Origin: Cheiracanthium punctorium
Lineage: Eukaryota; Arthropoda; Arachnida; Araneae; Cheiracanthiidae
Reading direction: 5' to 3'
Length of the DNA stretch: 64,000 nt
Assembly: GCA_038373885.1 (NCBI GenBank)
Contig: JAWZYV010010311.1
Coordinates: 372,001-436,000, forward strand
Shown here: positions 55,041 to 64,000 of the stretch, in pieces
Position numbering within the stretch: position 1 is the stretch's first letter
How the letters are laid out: every line of letters begins with the position of its first letter
Position numbers and translations under genes: made by a program
The notes under the pieces: generated by a model
The model's database searches: none
What the model was told of the DNA's origin: nothing
The model's input: only the letters and a program-made list of their open reading frames with translations

Positions 55041-57109
55041 CCTTAAACGCATTTTGGGAAATGTGTGCTCTTTTCATCCTTTACGAACCCGTTTGAACAT
55101 CATCTGAGTGAAAAGCTGCTACAATATATTGCTTGTGTACTGTATCTGTCTAGTGTCATTGGGAATTTGGCAATCAGTAAACAATTGCTAACTTATTATG
55201 ACTGAAGCTAAAATTTAAAGTCTGAATTCCTTAAGATTTTAAATAAAATTACTAGCCTGGTTACTTTTTTAATAAACACAACTATATATAAAACTATTAT
55301 TATGGTTTGCGTAAAGTAATGCAAACAGAAATACTTATACCATAACAACACATATGTTTTTGCCCTAGGGACGGCCACTTGTAGGTTGCTTACTGTGGAT
55401 GAAGTTGTTCAAAAGAAATTAGATTGATTCCTGTACTGTTTTGGGGTAGTTAAAGGTAATGTCTGTCTGCCTACGTTAAAAAAAAAAAAAAACTTACCCA
55501 CTGAAAACTGGAGGAAAAGCGGAATTTTCAATTGCCAGCATACAGTGGATATCAGTTTTATTGTCTTTTAATGAGCAAAGGAGAGTTTTTCAAAGCTAGG
55601 ACTAGGGCAAGGTGCTTTTAACGGACTTAAATAATAAACTCACTTGACAGAAGAATTGGGATCGTTTTATTACTTCGGCTTCAGTGGACTACACCCACTG
55701 AAGTCAGAGTAACAAATGCAGATCTTAAAAAATCGCTCTGATCTTTGTATTTAAAAACCTGTTTTAGGGCATTTAAAGGCAATAAAACTGCTACCAGACA
55801 TTGAAAATGACCGTTTTTCTGTAGTGTTCTCAGTTTCGCAGATAATGCAGGTTTTTTTTGTTCTTTGTATCTGTCTAGTCAGTAACCGATAGCCCCGCCC
55901 CTCTTGAGCGCATTTAAATCCGCAACTAAACTCATGTATAACTTGTTCACTCAAATGATTAGAGCTGGGCCCCAGCGAAGTATTCAAAGAATTTTGGGAA
56001 GCAGCAAAAGGGAAGGGTCTTTCTTCTCCGTTGCATCTTTCTAATGACGAGAGAGAACATGTTGTACTTGGGATCAAAATGAACAATAAAAGGTTAATAA
56101 GAAAAACAAGCATGATTGTTATAATTTGAAAGTGAAAACCGACTTCAAATTACTTCATCATAACGAAAATTTATTCCCTTTGTAAAATAGTAGGGTTTGG
56201 CAGTTTCTTGCCAAATGGAGAAGATATCGCCAAGCTTGGTTGAGTTTTGGAATTTTTTTTATAAAAAACTTGACGATAAATCGCTAAAATCAACCTGGGC
56301 AATTTTTCACATATGACTACCAACAGCACAAGCAATTCTTTAGGCCATGGTTTAAAAACATGTCTTTTTTCCTCCCGATTTTCTGAATATCATCAGAAAA
56401 TGACTAGATTAATAAGGGGCCGCCCATAAGCTATCCATTTTCCGATAAAAAGAGAGTCATAAAATTGGAACACGCTCTAAAAAATTATCGATGTGCACAC
56501 GTAAAAATGTATACGTGTTGAACATAGTACCTCCTCCTTTTTTAAAGTCGGTAAAAAGAGAGTGACCCATATCTGATATAGGATTCATCCTACTTATTAC
56601 CCCAGCCTTGAAACTTTTCTGTATCCGTCACTGGGCCCAGTCTATACCTGGGAAGATTATAGCTTCGGATAATCATTCGAAGAAGGAGTATACACTCGGC
56701 ATCACGGGTTGGCATAAGTATACTAGCAGAGGTTCCCAAATTGTGTGTCACGGCACCCTAGAGTGCCACGAGCGTATGCCAAGGTGCCGTGGGTATAATC
56801 AAGAAAAGTGTTTTGGCGGAGTATAATCAAAAAAATTACTCTGAACCGGTATCCCATAAAAAAATGTTAGCCAAATAGATGACCAAGTGGGCTCAAACAA
56901 AAATATTTCAGTCAAGTTCAAGAGTGTTGTGTCCAGTAGCCTCTCTTTTACAGGAACTCCCCGAAATGTGGAGGGATGGGTGTCAAAATTCTATATCCTT
57001 TTCCCAAGAGAATACTTTCTTCATAATTAGCCCTATACACAAAATAAAAAAAAATACTGTAAAATACATTCAAAATGCTTCATTCTAACCTTCATATTCA
57101 TATTGCTTT
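55041..57109. other. Intron; one unrecognised ORF and a small hairpin
   Basis: A hairpin at 55674-55704 (cttcagtgg/cccactgaag). A minus-strand ORF (55751-56113, 120 codons) begins with a hydrophobic signal-like MLVFLINLLLFILIPSTTCS and has a Cys-containing tail, but shows no known domain, promoter or splice context. ORFs 56608-57088 are not recognised. Confidence 0.35.
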
Positions 57110-57690
57110 AAAGCAGGGATCCGTAACTTAACGTAACAAAATTGTAACGTTATTCGGCCTTATAACAAAATAATTCGTTATACAATTTTTATATGTACAA
57201 ATAACTGCTTGATTTTCGTTATGTATTAGTTACGTTACATTTTGTATTTTATTATTGTACCGTAACAAATCTACAGACCGCAAATGAATACGTTATTGCA
57301 ATAACGTTATTCAGAATAACGTTATTCAATAGTATACTTATTATAACGTTATTCCGTTTTGTGTTATACTCAGAAACTGAACAAAAAGTAACAGAATGCA
57401 TTCGGTTACTCATGCTAACGCTTAGTTTATAACGTTAAACTCACCTAACTATTTAATAACGATACAGTATCAATTAGTTATAGAATATAGCATTTCGCTG
57501 AATAACGTTTTAAATACGGTATGAGACCATAACGTTAAAGGAACAGAACGATATTTTCATACCGTCATAGCTACATAACTATATGCAATAATATTGGAAC
57601 ATTTCGTTACAAATTATAACATATTGGTGTCAATATATTTAAATACGGTGTAAGATCTAACGGTTCAAATAACTTAAAGATTTCTGATCC
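57110..57690. repeat. AACGTT-rich stretch
   Basis: The palindrome-containing phrase ataacgttat and variants recur roughly eight times, densest at 57290-57360. Probably degenerate tandem or element-derived sequence. Confidence 0.4.
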
Positions 57691-59689
57691 GAATCAACGG
57701 CTTTTCGGACTGAGAGGAGCGTGTAAGATAAGTGTTGCGTGAGAGCCACCCTTACTTATGTTTTGTATGTAGCACACACACGGACATAGGGGCTGTCCAG
57801 GAGCAAGGGCTTCGGAAGCATAGGCCCAGGGGATCATTTGCCTCCCCCCTAGATTATTATATGCCGTTTTTTCTCTGCTTTTTAGTTTTTTTCCAATACG
57901 ATAACCATATGTTGAAACAATCTTTGTCCTCCCCCCACCACTGCATCGGAAAATTTTGTGCCGACGTCCATGTGCAGGAGTCGCTAGTCAGACAGTATGA
58001 TAGGGGTATATTGAATAATATAAGGGTATATAAAGGGGTACATACAAAGCCATTGCTAAGGCTTTATTTAAGGAGAGGAGATAAACTGCCAAGTCAAATA
58101 TCGGTTTTTACTAACTTATTAATTTTTTTATCAACTATATTACCAACTTTTAATTTTGCCAACAGGGTTTGTGTAATTTTGTCAAGCGTATCAGAAATGA
58201 ATTATGGTTTTCGTTATTTTTTTTATTTATTTTTTTTTTTACCAAGTTTGCCAATTAGGAGTCTAATTTTGCCAAGTTTAACAGAATTTTGCGAGTATTA
58301 GAGGGTAGACTCCCCCTTTAGCAAGGGCCCTGTGTACATGATCTTGAAGAAAAACCTTTATTTTTCTAATAGTGGGTGCATGAGCTAAATTACTTGAACT
58401 TCTAAAGCCGAGATTCCAAAAGGAGTCAATTAAGTTTTCAATGGGTCTATATTATTCCAGGGACATATTGGGGATCGAAAATAACATTTCGCATTTTTAA
58501 CAGATTTCTTATTCTATTTCTGCTTACTTTTTAAATTAAAAATTTAAACATCTCTGGGGCACAGTCAGCTGGGACATGCCACCTTTTTACGATTGTAAAA
58601 ACTGTTTTGGATGAAGTGGAAAGTCTCAGCGTTTTGGCTTATCCCGTGGTTGTCAGTCTGACTCTGGAGTTTTGGATATTGAAGAGAAATCGTTTTTTAT
58701 TATCTGGGTTATTTAATCGTCTAAGCCGAGATTTCAGAGGGTGTCAATGAAAGTTTTAAATGGGCAGAGGTTTCGGGGACGTTTTGAAGGGTGAAGATTA
58801 TTTTTTTGTGTTTTAACTGTTTCTTGTTTTCTTTTTCTTTTTTAAATGAGAAAATTAATTTGTTGTTCTATTAATAAAATGAAATTAAGGAAGTCGAAAT
58901 TAGAGGCGTAGCAATGGATATATATCCCCCTCGACGCCGAAATGTTTAGATCAGTTGCCATGAGCTTTTAGATTTTTATGTCTTGCAGAAATTACATTTA
59001 TTTATTCCCGACACTAATGCATATTTTTACCCCGAATAAATTACCCTCTACATTTCTGGTCAAGGTAGTGAAAAGGTTGGGAATCTGAAGAGAATTTCGA
59101 CAACATTAATACATTTTAAGAGACATACTGGTTTACGTGTTTAATACCAAAAGTGATATCGTTCTTTTATAATTGCCGACATGAGCCGATCATTCTCGTT
59201 ACAATTTTTTTCGGAAGGGGGGGGGGTTGGTAATATGAAGTGCTCGAAAATGATACAGCTTGTTCATTAGAAATATGAGTGTCTCACGTTTGAGTACCTC
59301 ATGCGTGCTGAATCATGTGTACTATGATTCACGTTAACCACAACAGGGCAATAATTTACTAGTGACAGTTCTGGATACGCGAGTACAGCTTCAATGAACA
59401 AAAGTGAGAAAATTGAGAGTCAAAATAATTTTATTTGTGCTCAGTCAGTACATATAAGTATTACACGACGCTATTTTCCATTTAAATGTTAACAGTAATG
59501 TGTAAGGTATGTATGACAGGCATTCACTGTTTAGTACAAGGACTAGTTTCTTCATGCTTCGAATCCTCACACTCACTCGTTGTTAGAACAACAGTACGAT
59601 TAAAATCAAGCATGTTTTTCAGCGTCGACATAATTTGTCTTTGTCTACATGCCTTGTCACGGCGAGGCACTTTTCAGATGTGATTGCCA
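57691..59689. other. Intron, nothing recognised
   Basis: ORF 57732-58301 (189 codons) is the longest unassigned open frame here. It has no domain and runs through T-rich and repeat-like sequence ('ccaagtttgccaattaggag'). A G-run lies at 59217-59227. Confidence 0.4.
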
Positions 59690-60350
59690 GATAAAGCGAA
59701 GGGGAAGGGGAGAAAAAATGTTGAAAGTCGCACAGGGTTTGCAATTTTTGATAATTGATCGCCAAGTTTGGAGTCAAAAATACGTCTTCAAAACCAAACC
59801 AAGCTTTGTGATATCTTCCAAATTTGGCTAGAAACTGGCAAACGCGGCAGATTATTACAAAGGAAAAACATAGTTAGAATATGCCTGACGAAAATTGTAA
59901 AACAAGTTTAGAAGGCGATTTTAATATAGATCTCAATTCCGAAGATGTGTTTTATGGAACAGGAAGACAAATATGGTACACTCATAGATTACGATACATT
60001 TTCCAAATGGTATTTATAAAGGTGAAGTATAGTTAGAATATGCCTGAGAAAGATTCTTAAACAGTTTTGGTAGGCAATTTTAATATAGATTTCAATTTTG
60101 AAGAAGAGTTTGTGAGCAAGAAAGACAAACACGGCACATTCATGAATTATGATGCACATTCCAAACAGTATTTAAAATGCTGAAGTATAGTTGGAATATG
60201 CTTGTAAAACAGTTTTAGTAGGTGATTTAATGATAGATTTAGAATCCAAAGATGTGTTTTATGGAGCAAGGAAAAAAAAATACAGCACAATGAATAATGA
60301 TACACTTTTCAACTTAATGAAATATGGAAGAAAACTAGGGAAGAAGCATA
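59690..60350 (-). repeat. Repeat family X, copy 3, with 165-bp tandem units
   Basis: Three units of ~160 bp start at 59866, 60029 and 60185 (agttagaatatgcctg, tgtaaaac, gattttaatatagat, tttatgga.ca.gaaa). They are the reverse complement of the units at 30430-30720. The flank holds TGGCGA-like and 'ggcaaacgcgg' sequence. Confidence 0.6.
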
Positions 60351-60382
60351 GACTATGATATGCTTTTAATACATAGCCATCA

Positions 60383-60425
60383 AGTGCGTATTTAAAATCT
60401 GTGTTTCAGATTTTAAATACGCACT
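60383..60425. repeat. 19-bp perfect hairpin
   Basis: agtgcgtatttaaaatctg pairs perfectly with cagattttaaatacgcact across a 5-nt loop. Confidence 0.85.
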
Positions 60426-61799
60426 GTGTTCTTAAGTGTTTCAGATTTTAACTTTAAAAAAAAATAATACAGACAACTAGGAAAAATTCAAGCTTGTAAT
60501 AGTCCTGTATTTACTTTGAACAAATAACTACATCTTACATTTTAGCAGTTTGTTGCTAAGGCCAGGCAAGTAAGGCTAAATAGTAATTAAAAGGAACATT
60601 CAGATAAAAAATACGATTTTCGCCAGTTCTACAGGAACATTTTGACTGACAGTGACTTGACTTTGATTCATGGGGATTATGTAACTCACACGACATCATA
60701 AAAATTTGTCAACCCAGATGTCTTCTGACTTAAAACTCGAGGCGCAAAAAAGGAAAGTTGTTAAGAGCTGTAAAAAAGAATTCGTTTACATTATGGTCTG
60801 TGGATAGAAATTCTTGAAAGTGCGCTATTGCATCGGCAGAAAACCGTCCGAAACTGTAGACCGTTAGATCGACAGCCGCGCAGTATGTCCGAACGCGGTA
60901 CTTTCACACTTTGGCTATCGACCTTACTCATTGTCTTAACACTAGTGTCTAAACGGCGCAGTCGATTGAGCTCAAATTGAGCTTGTATGTTTTAGGTCAC
61001 GGTCGCATGACCTGCATAGATTTTGGTGTGTGTAGTGCTAATAATTTGTTCACAGGATTGCAAAAGTAATTCTTATGCATTTCGGCCTACGAATGCAAAT
61101 CAATTAAAACGTACTAGCGTTTAAATGGTACATTCGAATAAGTTTAAAAAGGGTATGTATATTATAGATCTCCGTCACACAACCTGTATATCCGCCACTG
61201 GGTGTAATAAGCATCTTTATAACAGAGTGAACTTTCTTGTATTACTTCAGTATTAAAGTATTTCAAAGACTGAGATAACCATTCCCTTCTTCTTTCAAAT
61301 ACAAGAAATTCCCTTAAAAGTGCTCCTATGAGAACCCATGAATGACACACGATCCATAGATTGAATACTATTGATTTATACGAAAGTTAATGCGAGTCAT
61401 GGAACTGACTTCACGCTAGATATACACTTACAGAATTTAGAGTTATTTTTAGGTTAAAAATGCAAAATAAAATACCAGGCACCAAATAGCTGCCTGGTTT
61501 GTCGTTGCGTTAGTGAGGTTCTTCGTATATGTATTATATTTCTAAAGATAGGTTTATATTTTTTAATTCTGACAAAAAAGATTGTACGGAAATCTATTTG
61601 GGCGGTCTATAAAAAGTCCTTTTCGTTTGCACATCACACCGTTGTAAAATCACAAAATAAAAATATCATTATGTTCAAAATAATTATACAAAATAAACGT
61701 CTCCTTTTAAAATAAAAAATACGGTGAAGGGGATGGCATACCGCCTCAAATACAGCACTTCTATTCTGATTGAAAAGCAATTCGTATCGTAAATTTATG
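60426..61799. other. AT-rich intron, nothing recognised
   Basis: No gene or repeat identified; the short ORF at 61162-61350 has no domain. Confidence 0.45.
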
Positions 61800-61990
61800 G
61801 ACGAGAAATTTTCGTGAGAAATATCGTGTGAGACAATTCTCTGTCTCGTCTAGCGTCTCGCCTTTCTAAATATTTCCTTTCTCGTCTCGCGTCTTGCCTC
61901 GAAAAATTTTCTCTGTTTCGTCTCGCGTTCTAGTCTCGCATGCTAAACAGGAACGTGACACGATGCGATGTATCTCGTGTCCATCCCTAG
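61800..61990 (-). repeat. GAGACGAGAC-rich dispersed repeat, copy 2
   Basis: Repeated tctcgtctcgcgtct-like motifs ending tcgtgtccatccct; reverse-oriented relative of 39735-39860. Confidence 0.45.
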
Positions 61991-63550
61991 TTGCAACTCT
62001 GCGGGATTAAAAGTGGCTAGAATCACAGCGAAAAATGGATAGAAATGGCTAAAAATTATTTCGAGCTGAGAGAAAAATAAATTACTAATAAACTAATTGC
62101 AATAACAAAACAAAATTTTGATTTTGCGTCGTTTTGAACGTGTCCTTAAAGGAATAAATTGTAACATCAAGTCCAGGTGCGCTATTGTGTCCTCGACATC
62201 CAGACAGTCGTCTACGAAGTTTTGTTTCGCTGTCGCAGAATGTCTACGCTTTTAAAAAGACGTAGACTATCGTTTATACCATAATGTTTGCGCATGCGCA
62301 TTATAAAATAAATTTAAATAATATTTAATGATGCAAATGGAGAATTACAGACACGAACAAGCGTAATGGACCTATGACTAACGACGTTTAAAATGGCTAG
62401 AAATGGCATAAATAGCTTCAAACAGGAAGAATACGGCTTAATTCCTTAAGTTCTGATATTCTGATTGTCTGAGGTGAGTGATTGGATGGGATATTTCGGT
62501 GAAAGGTCTGGACATACAAAGTCAAATGTAAGTCATGAAATCGAAGAACCTTTCTGCGCTGTTATCTTTTGTCGCAAACATAGCCAGAAGTTTTTCTGGG
62601 GAAGTTGTGAAAGGCAGCGGTGCACCCTGGCACGAATTGTAAAAAAATTTTGAGGGAGCTCGAATGATTCGTTGGGACGTGGGGGGGGGGGGGCGGCGTT
62701 AAAAAATACTAACCAATAGTTTAATAGTTACCCTCCGAGCGGCCTGGAGTTTGCCTAGTGATAACTTCAAAAAAGTTCCTGTGTATGGATCTGTATCTCT
62801 CGAAAATGCACAAGAAAAACCTGCTTCCCCCCATTTCCGCATGGAAGGCGTGGGGAACAAGGTAATTAACAAACTGCCGACGTGACAGCCTACCTACCGC
62901 CTGATAAATTACTTTGTAATTGTAGGAGCACATGTCCGGTGAATCTGACCAACTGGTCTCCCTCCCCTCTTTCCTCCCTAAATACTCGGGAATCTACGCA
63001 ACGTTGTAGGAAACCAAAGTTCTTTTCTCGGTGGCTTACATGTACACTCACCCAGAGCCAGATTTTTGTCTGATGAAGATTGGAAAAAGAGATATTTTGT
63101 TTTTTGTCCCCTCTCATAATGAGCAGGTAGTGAGAGTGACGCTTGTGCTCTAAAAATAGTAAAATTAGTGATTATCTTTTTACTATACTTCTTTATCTGA
63201 AAAATTTCTTTATAAAGCTTTAATAGAAATGAACGAAAAATAATATATCTAATGGGCCCCTTTCAAGATGAGGCCCTGGACGGACACAGCCCCGATTTGG
63301 TCATGCGATAAGACCCGTGCACATATTTTCAATAAAGTGTCCAATGTCAGATATATCCCATTTACCTGAACCTTATATAAGACGCTGTCATTCCTAAAAT
63401 GTGCAAAGTGTTCCATATAATTATTATTATTTCTTAAATTTTTTTCGAACTGTGCATTTTTTCATAAAAGTTTATACAGTTAGTTAGGAAAGAGAAATAG
63501 GAAATTTGGCTTTAACTCGATCATTTTTGAAGTTGTAATGCAAAAAAATA
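61991..63550. other. Intron, nothing recognised
   Basis: Contains a G-run (62680-62694) and short unassigned ORFs (62465-63117) without domains. Confidence 0.45.
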
Positions 63551-63559
63551 TGACAGTTA

Positions 63560-63588
63560 AAAAAGAGAGAGAGAGAGAGAGAGAGAGT
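63560..63588. repeat. (GA)n microsatellite
   Basis: About 14 GA dinucleotides following an A-run. Confidence 0.9.
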
Positions 63589-63962
63589 ATAATGTACATG
63601 AGTGTAGGGTAATAAAGCTTTCATTTAAATTATCTCAAGCGTACGAGAAAAATAAAAATTAAAAATTCTTCGATGTTTCATTTAAAGGACTTCTTTGGTA
63701 AATTTGTTAAATGAAATATCTATATTAATCTTTGTTAGATAATAAACGTTTTAAAGACCTTTATTTATATTCTAATTATGCGAAAAAATTCCAAGAAAAA
63801 TTAAGAGCACGAATCTGAGAAAGTAACACACCTAGGATTCATGCCATCTGAGATTTTTACCAAAAAATTCCCAGTTGTTTTTAATCTTATTAATGTAGCA
63901 AATCCAGAATATTTTGTCTCAAAGTGAAGTTGTTCATCTTTTATGGCCCACTAAAAAAGCAG
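63589..63962. other. AT-rich intron, nothing recognised
   Basis: No gene or repeat identified. Confidence 0.45.
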
Positions 63963-64000
63963 ACCCGTAGCCAGATTTTCTATTTAGGGGGGCACCCTCT
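63963..64000. mobile_element. Start of a third 4469-type MITE, cut by window end
   Basis: cccgtagccagattttctat followed by a G-run resembles the left terminus of the MITE at 4469. Only ~38 bp are visible. Confidence 0.4.

Noticed and set aside
55751..56113. 120-codon minus ORF with signal-peptide-like start and several cysteines
   Set aside because: Could suggest a small secreted peptide, but no recognisable family, no TATA or splice context, and it lies in the intron of another gene; recorded only as an unrecognised ORF.
57732..58301. 189-codon ORF, the longest unassigned open frame
   Set aside because: No domain, low-complexity T-rich second half, repeat-like segments, no splice or promoter support; likely chance.

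Overview
This window is eukaryotic, AT-rich and full of transposon debris. It looks like the inside of one very large arthropod gene, probably arachnid or spider. The arachnid guess is inference from the style of the Ty3/Gypsy gag, the DUF6570/Helitron-like ORF, the Penelope-like element and the intron sizes; no mitochondrial or rRNA marker is present to confirm it.

The host gene lies on the minus strand. Four GC-rich exons with good splice sites and compatible phases (34142-33976, 27910-27793, 25400-25242, 11132-11001) encode two consecutive immunoglobulin domains that match the Ig1-Ig2 part of follistatin-related protein 5 (FSTL5/FSTL4 family). The upstream Kazal and EF-hand exons and the downstream propeller-like C-terminus were not found, so the gene extends beyond both window ends. 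Introns are 6.1, 2.4 and 14.1 kb, with more than 29.8 kb upstream and more than 11.0 kb downstream inside the window.

Nearly everything else is intronic mobile DNA, often nested. 1.0-5.2 kb: a tandem tail-like repeat, a SINE and a degraded Gypsy element carrying a 170-bp MITE. 5.2-7.5 kb: a foldback element split by a 937-bp solo LTR. 7.5-10.4 kb: two MITE-like elements and a DUF6570 ORF remnant between 16-bp inverted repeats. 12.3-15.5 kb: a 450-bp inverted repeat pair bounded by (AT)n, with an intact Tc1 element (346-aa DD34E transposase) at its inner edge. 16.5-25.0 kb: a multi-level foldback, CAGGGTGTCC-type MITEs, a pogo-like MITE with a visible empty-site match, tandem units and a SINE. 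25.5-37.6 kb: Tc1 and hAT relics, family 'F' copies, a Penelope 3' fragment with a hammerhead-like fold, and a 1.9-kb Tc1-like element. 37.9-42.7 kb: a Penelope GIY-YIG remnant, a piggyBac-like MITE with a 100-bp hairpin inside another MITE, and an element with 13 AAGCTT sites clustered at its ends. 43-55 kb: more family F, a second solo LTR, and an F copy hit by a SINE (perfect 14-bp duplication), a 2-kb hAT-like element (8-bp duplication) and a hAT MITE (8-bp duplication). 55-64 kb: mostly featureless AT-rich intron with a 165-bp tandem array.

The only apparently intact non-host protein gene is the Tc1 transposase. The host exons and the transposons do not form a pathway; the transposons are passengers in a transcribed gene, where the foldbacks could form long double-stranded RNA.
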